DNA of 46,918 nt from Prevotella disiens JCM 6334 = ATCC 29426 (GTDB lineage Bacteria > Bacteroidota > Bacteroidia > Bacteroidales > Bacteroidaceae), in the NCBI RefSeq assembly GCF_000613345.1, contig NZ_BAIS01000013.1, forward strand, positions 1 through 46,918, written 5' to 3'. Below, in pieces: positions 33,407-41,633 of the stretch. The position numbers and the translations under genes were made by a program. Numbering within the stretch: position 1 is the first letter of the stretch; the number at the start of each line of letters is the position of its first letter. The notes below the pieces were generated by a model. That model did no database searches and was not told where the DNA came from. It saw only the letters and a list, made by a program, of their open reading frames with translations.

Positions 33407-33447
33407 GTATGATTTAATTACTTGCGCAAAAGTATGATTTAATTACT
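33407..33447 (-). promoter_or_regulatory. 16-bp direct repeats over the -7 box
   Basis: GTATGATTTAATTACT at 33407-33422 and 33432-33447, identical, 25 bp apart. The -7 element of the secreted-protein gene (TACTTTTG on the minus strand, 33434-33427) touches the second copy; the first covers the leader up to 3 bp before the ATG. Confidence 0.6.
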
Positions 33448-33618
33448 AAAACCAACTTTTTTGCGTTAGAATTAGTTGTAAAAAGATTGAAGAATATAAA
33501 ATGTTAAGACTTATCGCTATTCGTTTAACGTAAATTTCAACAAAACATGACTTACAACCTCTATGTATTATTTTTCTCGCCTATTGTTTCAATTTTAAAA
33601 CAATAGGTTTGCAACAAA

Positions 33619-33655
33619 AAAAGAGCCTGTTTTGAAGTTCAAAACAGGCTCTTTT
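33619..33655. terminator. Terminator-like palindrome (dispersed-repeat family)
   Basis: Perfect 18-bp arms AAAAGAGCCTGTTTTGAA (33619-33636) and TTCAAAACAGGCTCTTTT (33638-33655). It lies downstream of the YitT gene, before the divergent promoter region of the secreted-protein gene. Confidence 0.8.
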
Positions 33656-33772
33656 GGGATTCAGCACAATTAGATAATGCCGACCTTTAATCTTCAATTT
33701 TATCTTTTTTCTTATTCTTTACTTTAAACTTATCGAAACCTTCACCGAACACACCCATTACTTGACTCTGGG

Positions 33773-34597
33773 TTACAAAGGCATGAGGTCTATATCGTTG
33801 ATAAAACGGTACAACAAACCAGCTTCACGTTGGCGAGTTACCACCAAAACAACCTTCGTATTGTTGCCTGTATAATATCCATGAGCATCAATTACCGTAC
33901 AACCACGATGAGGAGGCATCTCCACAATTTGCTTACAAATTTCTTGGTAACGCTCTGAAATAATAAGGAATTGCACTGACTTTCGTCCTGCGTTTACTAC
34001 TTGGTCAAGCACAAACGAAGCAACTATCAAACTAACATAACCATAAATGACTTGTTCCCAATCCTTCAAAACAACGTAACTAAAGGATACAATAGTGGTA
34101 TCCACCAAGATAATCACTCTGCCGAGCGATATATCGTGATACTTATTAACCACCGCAGCAACAATATCCGAACCTCCCGTACTACCATTATAAGACAAAC
34201 AGAAACCCAAACCTGCACCACAGAAAATAGCACCGATGAGTGCGGTCATGAAAGGTTGGTCACTCAAAATCGTTGGATTAGGACAAAACTCTTGTAAGTA
34301 GCCTGTTACAAATGTAAGCATAACAACGCCGTAAACAGTCTTCACACAAAACCGCCAGCCCAATGTTTTAAGGGCGATGATAAGCAGTAATGCGTTCATA
34401 CAGAAGTAGGTAATATAAACAGGAATGTGCAAGCCCCAAAATAAAATAGACGACAAACCAGCCACACCTCCCGTACTAATATTGTTAGGAAGCAGGAAAA
34501 TGTTCCAACCAATACCATATGACAAACAGCCAATGGCAATAATCAGATAATCTACAATCTCGCGAAAAAGCGCTCTCTTTGTAATTTTAATGCTCAT
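33773..34597 (-). CDS. YitT family membrane protein, C-terminal frame lost
   Basis: 274 aa as read. Five to six membrane segments (IVDYLIIAIGCLSYGIGWNIFLLPNNISTGG is the typical first one, then LNALLLIIAL-like, VMLTFVTGYL, GAIFCGAGLGFCLSYNGSTGGSDIVA with the repeated STGG signature, VIYGYVSLIVASFVLDQVV) and a soluble DUF2179 domain (KSVQFLIISERYQEICKQIVEMPPHRGCTVIDAHGYYTGNNTKVVLVVTRQREAG). The frame ends FINDIDLMPL; the next frame gives AFVTQSQVMGVFGEGFDKF and a lysine-rich end with a stop at 33687, exactly what the family needs. One missing G/C at about 33787 explains it. The gene would then span 33687-34597. Transport role unknown. Confidence 0.85.
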   Translation of the reverse strand: MSIKITKRALFREIVDYLIIAIGCLSYGIGWNIFLLPNNISTGGVAGLSSILFWGLHIPVYITYFCMNALLLIIALKTLGWRFCVKTVYGVVMLTFVTGYLQEFCPNPTILSDQPFMTALIGAIFCGAGLGFCLSYNGSTGGSDIVAAVVNKYHDISLGRVIILVDTTIVSFSYVVLKDWEQVIYGYVSLIVASFVLDQVVNAGRKSVQFLIISERYQEICKQIVEMPPHRGCTVIDAHGYYTGNNTKVVLVVTRQREAGLLYRFINDIDLMPL

Positions 34598-34653
34598 AAA
34601 AAAAAGTTTTAAATCTGTTACCCATTACTCTTCAAAGTGAATGAAATTCTTTG

Positions 34654-34684
34654 CAAAATTAGTCATTAATATTGAATAAACAAA
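34654..34684 (-). promoter_or_regulatory. Promoter of the YitT gene
   Basis: Minus strand TTTG (34684-34681), 19 bp, TAATTTTG (34661-34654). Confidence 0.6.
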
Positions 34685-34826
34685 TTAAATGCTTACAATT
34701 TATTGACAATTCTCTATCGTTTTGCAAAAAGTAATAAAAACGCAACATTTCTATTTGTTTTAATAATTTATAAGAAACATATAATTGTTTACTTATATCC
34801 TAAAATTAAAAGAAACAAATTACTTT

Positions 34827-35096
34827 ATGCATAAAATTATTATTAAACAGCATCATAAAGATACTTTATTCCTTAAATTTCAACTTACTTATAATTTTAA
34901 ATCACATACCATTTTAAGTGTTTTAAACATTCCTTATATTCGAAAAACGCCCTTAAAACACCAAAAACAAAATGTAAACTTCCTATTTGTAACGAAATTG
35001 AACGCCTTATACTATCCTTTCTCTGACAAAGACAATTTTAAGAAAAATCAAAAAGTGGGAAATTTAAAGCAAAATTTGAACGATATTTTAACATAA
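34827..35096 (+). CDS. Doubtful small ORF in AT-rich DNA
   Basis: 89 codons from ATG 34827 (open to a TTG at 34785). The peptide (MHKIIIKQHHKDTLFLKFQL, ending KQNLNDILT) is rich in Lys, Asn, Leu and Phe, as expected from AT-rich DNA, and shows no motif, signal peptide or membrane segment. In its favour: ORFs this long are uncommon by chance where stop codons should be frequent, and a perfect palindromic terminator begins 5 bp after its stop. Against it: no promoter of the usual kind and no recognised family. It is the only candidate gene in the 635-bp gap 34598-35232. Confidence 0.3.
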   Translation: MHKIIIKQHHKDTLFLKFQLTYNFKSHTILSVLNIPYIRKTPLKHQKQNVNFLFVTKLNALYYPFSDKDNFKKNQKVGNLKQNLNDILT

Positions 35097-35100
35097 AACA

Positions 35101-35130
35101 AAAAAGCTAGCACCATGGTGCTAGCTTTTT
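35101..35130. terminator. 30-bp perfect palindrome, bidirectional terminator
   Basis: The half-site AAAAAGCTAGCACCA (35101-35115) is followed directly by its exact complement to 35130. It can end transcription from the minus-strand anti-sigma operon and from any plus-strand transcript. Confidence 0.8.
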
Positions 35131-35232
35131 ACTCTAATATGCTATCAAAATTTGAGATATGAAACTTCGCAGTTTCGAGTTGTTTTATAGAAAAATGATT
35201 TGTTTTATAGAGAAAGCATTAAATGATATTTC

Positions 35233-35709
35233 TTAATTTACATCGGAAGGTGCTATTGCTTGTGCCTGCTGAGCAGAATCAATCTTTGCCGAATCAATCT
35301 TTGCTACCGCTGCACCTTTGTTGGCTGTATTTTCAATAGGTGTCATTGTAGGCTGCTGAGCCGCTTGTTCATCGGTTAAAGCACCCTGTAATGCGTTCTG
35401 CAAAGTGAGTATGATAGCAACAACCGCCGCCGCTTTGAATAGAGGCATAAGCCTTTGTCGCATGGTTATTACACGAGCCTTTACAGGATGGTCTTCATTG
35501 ACCATTCCGAGTATCTTTTGGTCAAAGTCTTCACCCAGTATCTCGGTTGCCTTTTCGGTTTGTTCGTAGCTGAACAATTCCTTATAAGGCAGCAAATTGG
35601 CAGGTACGTCCTCCTGAGAGAAGAACGAACGAAGTATCTCCTCCTCTTGCAGAGAAGTTTCACAGCGCCAATAACGCTCCATTAACTGTTCTATGTACTT
35701 ATAATCCAT
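35233..35709 (-). CDS. Putative anti-sigma factor of the second ECF operon
   Basis: 158 aa. The N-terminus (YKYIEQLMERYWRCETSLQEEEILRSFF) has the xxLxERYWxCxTSxxEExxLRxFF pattern of Bacteroidetes proteins that follow ECF sigma genes. One membrane segment lies at about residues 90-107 (LFKAAAVVAIILTLQNAL); the outer part is Ala/Gln/Pro-rich with a small repeat AKIDSAKIDSAQ. Its start overlaps the sigma gene by 11 bp, indicating coupled translation. Most likely the membrane-bound partner of that sigma factor. No regulated target is adjacent, unlike in the DUF4252 operon. Confidence 0.7.
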   Translation of the reverse strand: MDYKYIEQLMERYWRCETSLQEEEILRSFFSQEDVPANLLPYKELFSYEQTEKATEILGEDFDQKILGMVNEDHPVKARVITMRQRLMPLFKAAAVVAIILTLQNALQGALTDEQAAQQPTMTPIENTANKGAAVAKIDSAKIDSAQQAQAIAPSDVN

Positions 35710-36211
35710 ATTGTTCTATTTTCTGAAAGTTTTGTTTTACCGTTTGTCTGGCGCGGAAAATATTAACTTTTACTTGCTCTTCCGTGATGTCCAATATATC
35801 GGCAATTTCTTTGTATTGCTTACCTTCAAAGTCGCGTAACTGCATACATGAGCGTTGCTTTTCGGGCAGAGCATTTACGATTTCCTTGACTACTCTGATG
35901 CGGTCTTGGTGAATTAATCGTTCTTGTGGGGTGATACTTTCATTCGTAACCTCTACGTTCTCGTCTTCTAACGATGCGTTTTGGTTGTCTTTTTTCTTTA
36001 ATCTATCGAGTGAAATGTTTCTGCAAATACGCAAACTATAGGCTTCTATCGAGTCAATATTGTCCCATTCGTAGCGTCTGTCCCACACTTTTATCATCGT
36101 ATCCTGTACAATATCTTCTGCTTCTTCGCGATTAAGACAGATGCGAAGAGCCAACCTAAAGAGTTGATTCTTTAAAGGCAAGACATCGTTTCGGAAACTG
36201 ATTTTTTTCAT
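35699..36211 (-). CDS. ECF RNA polymerase sigma factor (second)
   Basis: 170 aa. Region 2: LFRLALRICLNREEAEDIVQDTMIKVWDRRYEW then YSLRICRNISLDRLKKKDNQ; region 4: IVNALPEKQRSCMQLRDFEGKQYKEIADILDITEEQVKVNIFRARQTVKQNF. It belongs to the same broad type as the factor at 15934-16434 but is clearly distinct in sequence. It forms a two-gene operon with an overlapping anti-sigma gene. The promoter upstream has ECF form rather than the housekeeping form, pointing to autoregulation. Confidence 0.9.
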   Translation of the reverse strand: MKKISFRNDVLPLKNQLFRLALRICLNREEAEDIVQDTMIKVWDRRYEWDNIDSIEAYSLRICRNISLDRLKKKDNQNASLEDENVEVTNESITPQERLIHQDRIRVVKEIVNALPEKQRSCMQLRDFEGKQYKEIADILDITEEQVKVNIFRARQTVKQNFQKIEQYGL

Positions 36212-36220
36212 TCTCTCTGT

Positions 36221-36252
36221 TTTAATGACGAATTGGGTGAGGATAAAGTTAC
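36221..36252 (-). promoter_or_regulatory. ECF-type promoter of the second sigma operon
   Basis: Minus strand GTAACTTT (36252-36245), 14 bp, CGTCATTAAA (36230-36221), then the ATG after 9 bp. AAC and CGTC are the hallmarks of ECF -35 and -10 elements. Confidence 0.55.
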
Positions 36253-36331
36253 AAAAGGGGGCGAAAAAGAAATAATTTTAACTTTTGTTACGAATTAAAA
36301 TAAATGGTTACTGCTACATTTTCTTTTATTC

Positions 36332-36394
36332 GTGCGAGCTTTTGCTTAATATCTTGGTGTGAAATATAAAAGATAGATGAACAAAAGCCCGCAC
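36332..36394 (-). terminator. Possible terminator of the topA-aroK-speA operon
   Basis: GTGCGAGCTTTTG (36332-36344) can pair with CAAAAGCCCGCAC (36382-36394) through one G-U pair on the minus strand, with a 37-nt loop. The long loop makes it uncertain. Confidence 0.35.
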
Positions 36395-36431
36395 AAATGA
36401 AAAATATTTGCTTGGATTTCAATAAAAATCT

Positions 36432-38324
36432 TTACTCTAAGTAAGTGTAACCGTAAAGTCCACTTCGGTAATTATTCAAAAATTCCTTACCTTCTTCAAG
36501 TGAAATTTTACCTTGTTTTACGCTCTTTGTAACCCAAATTTCAAGCTGTCGAACCAATTTTTTAGGGTTATATTGCACATATTCAAGCACTTCGGCAACG
36601 GTTTCACCATCAAAAATTTGGTCAATATGATAGGCTCCGTCCTTCACAGAAAGGTGTACTGCGTTGGTATCGCCAAAGAGATTGTGCATATCGCCGAGTA
36701 TTTCTTGATAAGCACCAACGAGGAATACACCCAAATAGTAAGGCTCGTTGCGTTTCAAAGCGTGAACTGGCAACACATGAGAGGTGCGTCCTTCGGTAAC
36801 AAAATTGGCAATTTTTCCATCGCTATCGCAAGTAATATCTTGCAAGGTACACTTTCTTGTTGGTCGTTCGTTCAGTCTTTGAATAGGCATCACAGGGAAA
36901 AGTTGGTCAATCGCCCAACTATCAGGCAATGATTGGAACAAAGAGAAGTTGCAGAAGTATTTATCAGCAAGAATTTTATCCAAGTTTCGCAACTCGTCAG
37001 GAGCGTGTTTCATACCCTTTGCCAATATGTTTATTTCGTGGCAAACACTCCAATACATGGCTTCAATCTCAGCACGAGTCTTCAAATCAACCAATCCGTG
37101 TGAGAAAAGTTCTAACGATTCTTCACGAATTTGTTCGGCATCGTGCCAGTCTTCTAACATATTACGCGAATTTAGGTTGTCCCAAATCTTGTAAAGCTCA
37201 CGAACCAATTGGTGGTCGGTTTCCTTTGCTTCAAATTCTTCGTCCATTTCTGGCAACGAAGCTGTTTCCAACACATCAATAACGAGTATGGAATGGTGGG
37301 CAGCAACGCTTCGTCCGCTTTCCGTAATGATATTTGGGTGAGGAATATTATGCTTATTTGAGGCATCGACAAAAGTGCAAACGCAGTCGTTTACATACTC
37401 TTGAATGGTGTAATTAATCGAACTTTCGCTGCTTGACGAGCGAGTTCCATCGTAATCAATGCCCAATCCGCCACCACAATCGACGAAATCGACGTTGTAA
37501 CCCATTTTTCTCAAATTTGCATAGTATTGGGCTGCTTCAGTAAGAGCGGTCTGAATGCGGCGTATTTTGGTAATTTGCGAACCTATATGGAAGTGAATTA
37601 AGCGCAAGCAATCGTGCAAACCTTTTTCGTCAAGAATATCTAATGCTTGAAGAAGTTCCGATGCAGTGAGTCCGAATTTAGACGCATCGCCACCACTTTC
37701 CGACCATTTTCCAGAGCCAGTTGATGCCAATTTTATACGAATACCAATGTTTGGCTTCACGTTAAGTTTCTTTGCTGCTTTGGCAATAATGTCTATTTCA
37801 TTGAGTTTTTCAACCACAATGAAGATGCGTTTGCCCATTTTCTGCGCTAAAAGAGCCAATTCTATGTAGCTTTGGTCTTTGTATCCGTTGCAAATAATAG
37901 GCGAATCGCTTTGGCATTGCACTGCTATAACAGCATGAAGTTCAGGCTTTGAACCTGCTTCAAGTCCAAGATTAAACTTTCTGCCGTGCGAAATAATTTC
38001 ATCAACAACAGGTTGCATCTGATTAACCTTAATCGGATAGATTATGAAGTTCTCTCCTTTGTAATCGTATTCCTTCTTTGCGATTTCAAAACACGATGAA
38101 GTCATCTCAATACGATTGTCAAGAATATCTGGAAAACGGAGCAAAACAGGTGGTGTAACATCGCGTAACACCAACTCGTCCATGATTTCACACAAATCTA
38201 ATTGTGTGTTATCTTTGCAAGGTGTAACGAAAACATTACCCTGTTCGTTTATTCCGAAATAAGAAGTACCCCACCCTTTGATGTTGTAGAGTTCCTTTGA
38301 ATCTTCAATCGTCCATTTTTTCAT
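36432..38324 (-). CDS. speA: Biosynthetic arginine decarboxylase
   Basis: 630 aa, the normal size of SpeA. It converts arginine to agmatine, the first step to putrescine and spermidine, with PLP. The PLP-binding lysine is K99 in NFIIYPIKVNQ; other landmarks are NLGLEAGSKPEL, IGIRIKLASTGSGKWSESGGDASKFGL, LIHFHIGSQI, FVDCGGGLGIDYDG and the C-terminal half with ITESGRSVAAHHSILV and FCNFSLFQSLPDSWAIDQLFPVMPI. Last gene of an operon with topA and aroK (12 bp after aroK). Downstream agmatine enzymes are not in the window. Confidence 0.96.
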   Translation of the reverse strand: MKKWTIEDSKELYNIKGWGTSYFGINEQGNVFVTPCKDNTQLDLCEIMDELVLRDVTPPVLLRFPDILDNRIEMTSSCFEIAKKEYDYKGENFIIYPIKVNQMQPVVDEIISHGRKFNLGLEAGSKPELHAVIAVQCQSDSPIICNGYKDQSYIELALLAQKMGKRIFIVVEKLNEIDIIAKAAKKLNVKPNIGIRIKLASTGSGKWSESGGDASKFGLTASELLQALDILDEKGLHDCLRLIHFHIGSQITKIRRIQTALTEAAQYYANLRKMGYNVDFVDCGGGLGIDYDGTRSSSSESSINYTIQEYVNDCVCTFVDASNKHNIPHPNIITESGRSVAAHHSILVIDVLETASLPEMDEEFEAKETDHQLVRELYKIWDNLNSRNMLEDWHDAEQIREESLELFSHGLVDLKTRAEIEAMYWSVCHEINILAKGMKHAPDELRNLDKILADKYFCNFSLFQSLPDSWAIDQLFPVMPIQRLNERPTRKCTLQDITCDSDGKIANFVTEGRTSHVLPVHALKRNEPYYLGVFLVGAYQEILGDMHNLFGDTNAVHLSVKDGAYHIDQIFDGETVAEVLEYVQYNPKKLVRQLEIWVTKSVKQGKISLEEGKEFLNNYRSGLYGYTYLE

Positions 38325-38336
38325 TCTCTATTCCAA

Positions 38337-38915
38337 TTATAATTTTGTATTTGTATTGTTCTTTTTGATGCCCAAATCGTTGATAAGGCGTTCGGCAAGG
38401 AACTGTATTTTGTCGCGCGTATCCATTAATTCTACACGGAAAATATGCTTTGCTTGGTTGTAATAAACATTCCTGTCGTTGAGTTGAGTTTGCATGAACA
38501 TTTTTAGTTCTTCTTCCGACTTACCTTTGAGCAGTGGTCGCTCCTTTTTTCCCATTTGTAGATGTTGGTAAAGTATTTCTGGCGTGGCTGAAAGATAGAC
38601 TGTTTCGCCCTGTTGGTTCATATATTCCATGTTATCGAAGAAGCATGGAGTGCCGCCTCCGCACGAAATGATGACATTTTCAAATTCTGCCACCTCGTGC
38701 AACATATTCCTTTCTATGGTTCGGAATCCCTCTTCGCCACGTTCTTCAAAGATTTGCGACACCGTTTTGCGCATTCTGCTTTCAATATACCAGTCTAAAT
38801 CATAGAAAGGCATATCCAAAACCTTTGACAAAGCATGACCTAAGGTGGTTTTTCCAGCCCCCATATAACCCAAAATGATGATGCGTGAAGGTTTATTTTC
38901 TACGTTATTAATCAT
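38337..38915 (-). CDS. aroK: Shikimate kinase
   Basis: 192 aa. Phosphorylates shikimate in the aromatic amino-acid pathway. Walker A is GYMGAGKTT (residues 16-24); the shikimate-binding Asp and Arg lie in FYDLDWYIESRM and GFRTIERNML; GGGTPCFF and the lid region KKERPLLKG are present. About 20 residues longer than the E. coli enzyme owing to a basic tail (IKKNNTNTKL). The TopA stop lies 48 bp upstream, with a small CCCTGC/GCAGGG hairpin (38926-38942) in the gap. Confidence 0.95.
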   Translation of the reverse strand: MINNVENKPSRIIILGYMGAGKTTLGHALSKVLDMPFYDLDWYIESRMRKTVSQIFEERGEEGFRTIERNMLHEVAEFENVIISCGGGTPCFFDNMEYMNQQGETVYLSATPEILYQHLQMGKKERPLLKGKSEEELKMFMQTQLNDRNVYYNQAKHIFRVELMDTRDKIQFLAERLINDLGIKKNNTNTKL

Positions 38916-38963
38916 TCATTTATATCCCTGCCCTTCGCAGGGAAAGGCAGGTTACTATATTTT

Positions 38964-41309
38964 TTATTTGCGTGTACGCCTTGTTTTAGGTGCTGGCGCA
39001 TTTTTAACAATCTCTTGACACTCTTCGTAGGTAAGCTCTGCCGCCTTATCGTGGAGGTTTTTCGGCATACGATAGTTCTTTCCCTCGAAGGCAATGTAAG
39101 GTCCGTAGCGACCATTCATAACCTCCATATCAGGATTTTCATCGAATTTCTTGATATGGCGTTGTGCTTCTTGCAAACGTTTTGCCTGAATAAGTTGTAT
39201 AGCAGTTTCCAAACCAACCGTGAGAGGGTTCTCTTCTTTTGGCAAAGAAACATATTTTTTATTATGCATCACATACGGACCAAAGCGACCAGCACCAATT
39301 ACCACATCGGTATCTTCGAATTGACCAACCGTACGAGGGAGTTTAAAGAGTTCTAAGGCATCTTCTAAGGTCAAAGATTCCATGCTCTTATCGCTTGGGA
39401 GTTGGGCAAAACGTGGTTTATCTGTATCATCAGCAGTTCCAATTTGCACCACAGGACCAAAGCGACCAATCTTTACGAATACAGGTTTGCCTGTCTTTGG
39501 GTCGTTGCCCAATTCTCTTTCGCCTGCCTTATGTTCTGAACGAGCATTCATAACCGCCTCAACAGATGGTTCAAACTTCTTGTAAAATTTCTTCATTTCG
39601 GCATTCCAAACAGCTTTTCCTTCGGAAATTTTATCGAAATCTTGTTCTACTTTAGCCGTAAAATTATAGTCCAAAATATCTGGGAAGTTCTCCATTAAGA
39701 AGTCGTTTACCACGATACCAATATCGGTAGGAATAAGTTTTCCCTTATCAGCGCCTACTACTTCTTTCTTGTTTTTCGAAGTAATTTTCAGTGCTTGCAA
39801 AGTATCTACGACATAAGAGCGTTCCTCTCCCTTCTTATCACCCTTCTGAACGTACTCTCGTTGTTGAATGGTTGAAATGGTAGGAGCGTATGTTGAAGGG
39901 CGTCCGATGCCTAATTCTTCCAACTTATGAACAAGGCTTGCTTCCGTATAACGGCTTGGTCCCATTGAATAACGCTCGGTTGAAACGATGCTACGACGTT
40001 CTAAATCTTCATTTTCTCGCATCACTGGCAGTGCGTGAGAGTAATCTTCCGACTCGTTTTCATCATCGGTTGATTCACGATATACCTTCAAGAAACCATC
40101 GAAAGTAATCACTTCGCCTGTTGCAACAAATTGATGTTTGGCTAATTCCTTGTCGTTTTCATCGAGAATACTGATATTTACGTTGGTTTTATCAATCTGT
40201 GCATCAGCCATTTGCGATGCAATTGTACGTTTCCAAATGAGGTCATAAAGTCGTTTTTCCTGACTTGTTCCTTCAATATTTTGGGTATCCATGTAGGTAG
40301 GACGGATAGCTTCGTGAGCTTCTTGCGCCCCTTTGCTACTTGTATGATACTTTCTTACCTTGCTATATTCTTCGCCATAAAGCTTTGTAATTTCTTCTTT
40401 TGCTGTGTTTACTGCCAAAGATGAAAGATTTACGCTATCGGTACGCATATAAGTAATACGTCCTGCTTCGTATAAATGCTGTGCAACCATCATGGTTTGG
40501 CTTACTGTAAAACCCAACTTTCGTGCTGCTTCTTGTTGCAAAGTAGAGGTTGTAAAAGGTGGAGCAGGTGTACGCTTGAGTGGTTTTTTGGCAATTGCCG
40601 ACACTCTAAACTTCGCTTTTTTACACAATTCAAGGAACGCCAATGCGTCTTCGTGCTTGGTAAATCGCTTGTTCAATTCTGCTTTCACTTCGTTTTTGCT
40701 TCCATCTTCACTCTCAGCTGCAAAGATTGCATTGACACGATAGAATGGTTCGCTCACGAAATTTTGTATTTCGCGTTCACGTTCTACGATTAATCGTACT
40801 GCAACACTCTGCACACGACCAGCACTAAGAGCTGGTTTCACCTTACGCCACAATACTGGCGAAAGTTTAAAACCCACTAATCTATCAAGTACACGGCGTG
40901 CTTGTTGAGCGTTAACGAGGTTCATATCCAATCGGCGAGGGCTTTCAATTGCCGCAAGGATAGCCGATTTCGTAATTTCGTGAAATACGATGCGATTAGT
41001 TTTCGCTTCATCTAAACCAAGAACTTCGCAAAGGTGCCAACTAATAGCTTCTCCTTCGCGGTCTTCATCGGACGCCAACCAAACCTGTTTGGCTTCCTTT
41101 GCGTTCTTTTTAAGTTCCGAAACGATTTTCTTTTTCTCTTCTGGAATTTCATAATTTGGCTCTAATGTGTCCAAATCTACACTCAATTCCTTCTTTTTAA
41201 GGTCACGGATATGACCATAAGACGACATGACTTTGAAGTCTTCGCCTAAGAATTTTTCTATTGTTTTTGCCTTTGCAGGGCTCTCTACTATAACTAAGTT
41301 TTCTTGCAT
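38964..41309 (-). CDS. topA: DNA topoisomerase I
   Basis: 781 aa from the Met in MQENLVIVESPAKAKTIEKF; the frame is open to 41366 but the extension has no family likeness. Relaxes negative supercoils. Toprim domain with ESPAKAKTIEKFLG and WLASDEDREGEAISWHL; VNAQQARRVLDRLVGFKLSPVLW and the active-site tyrosine in GRITYMRTDSVNLS follow; GIGRPSTYAPTISTIQQREYV is conserved. The C-terminal part has several repeats of the non-cysteine type (GNDPKTGKPVFVKIGRFGPVVQIG, VVIGAGRFGPYVMHNKKYVSLPKEE, MEVMNGRYGPYIAFEGKNYRMP), common in Bacteroidetes TopA, and a basic tail KTRRTRK. Heads the operon with aroK and speA. Confidence 0.96.
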   Translation of the reverse strand: MQENLVIVESPAKAKTIEKFLGEDFKVMSSYGHIRDLKKKELSVDLDTLEPNYEIPEEKKKIVSELKKNAKEAKQVWLASDEDREGEAISWHLCEVLGLDEAKTNRIVFHEITKSAILAAIESPRRLDMNLVNAQQARRVLDRLVGFKLSPVLWRKVKPALSAGRVQSVAVRLIVEREREIQNFVSEPFYRVNAIFAAESEDGSKNEVKAELNKRFTKHEDALAFLELCKKAKFRVSAIAKKPLKRTPAPPFTTSTLQQEAARKLGFTVSQTMMVAQHLYEAGRITYMRTDSVNLSSLAVNTAKEEITKLYGEEYSKVRKYHTSSKGAQEAHEAIRPTYMDTQNIEGTSQEKRLYDLIWKRTIASQMADAQIDKTNVNISILDENDKELAKHQFVATGEVITFDGFLKVYRESTDDENESEDYSHALPVMRENEDLERRSIVSTERYSMGPSRYTEASLVHKLEELGIGRPSTYAPTISTIQQREYVQKGDKKGEERSYVVDTLQALKITSKNKKEVVGADKGKLIPTDIGIVVNDFLMENFPDILDYNFTAKVEQDFDKISEGKAVWNAEMKKFYKKFEPSVEAVMNARSEHKAGERELGNDPKTGKPVFVKIGRFGPVVQIGTADDTDKPRFAQLPSDKSMESLTLEDALELFKLPRTVGQFEDTDVVIGAGRFGPYVMHNKKYVSLPKEENPLTVGLETAIQLIQAKRLQEAQRHIKKFDENPDMEVMNGRYGPYIAFEGKNYRMPKNLHDKAAELTYEECQEIVKNAPAPKTRRTRK

Positions 41310-41431
41310 ATCAGCATTACGTACTTTATTCAAGGGCGCAAAATTAAACAAACTTTTTGCATACACCTTATATAATAGAGACTTTTTTGATTTTTTAAGT
41401 TTTTACCAAGTCTTTGTCTTACTTGTTTTGC

Positions 41432-41439
41432 TATCTTTG
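41432..41439 (+). promoter_or_regulatory. -7 element for the calcium ATPase gene
   Basis: TATCTTTG; TTTG at 41413-41416 is only 15 bp upstream, shorter than usual. If used, the 9-bp repeat array would lie in a leader of about 190 nt. Confidence 0.4.
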
Positions 41440-41479
41440 CATAACGAAATGGCTGCACACGACTTAACAAAAAGACAAG

Positions 41480-41581
41480 TCGGACATATCTGACCTGTCT
41501 GACTCATCTGGCTTTGCAAAAAGATTGACACTCACATCGGATTCGTCTGACTCGTCCGAAAAGTCCGACTTATCCTCCTTT
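41480..41581. repeat. 9-bp tandem repeat TCNGACTNG (second array)
   Basis: TCGGACATA, TCTGACCTG, TCTGACTCA, TCTGGCTTT (41480-41515), a 21-bp gap, then TCGGATTCG, TCTGACTCG, TCCGAAAAG, TCCGACTTA, TCCTCCTTT (41537-41581). The pair TCCGAAAAG-TCCGACT is shared exactly with the array at 17592. Confidence 0.8.
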
Positions 41582-41633
41582 GGTTCAGTCTATGCCCTTT
41601 CAAAGCAAAAATTGCATTCTATTTATAGGATTT

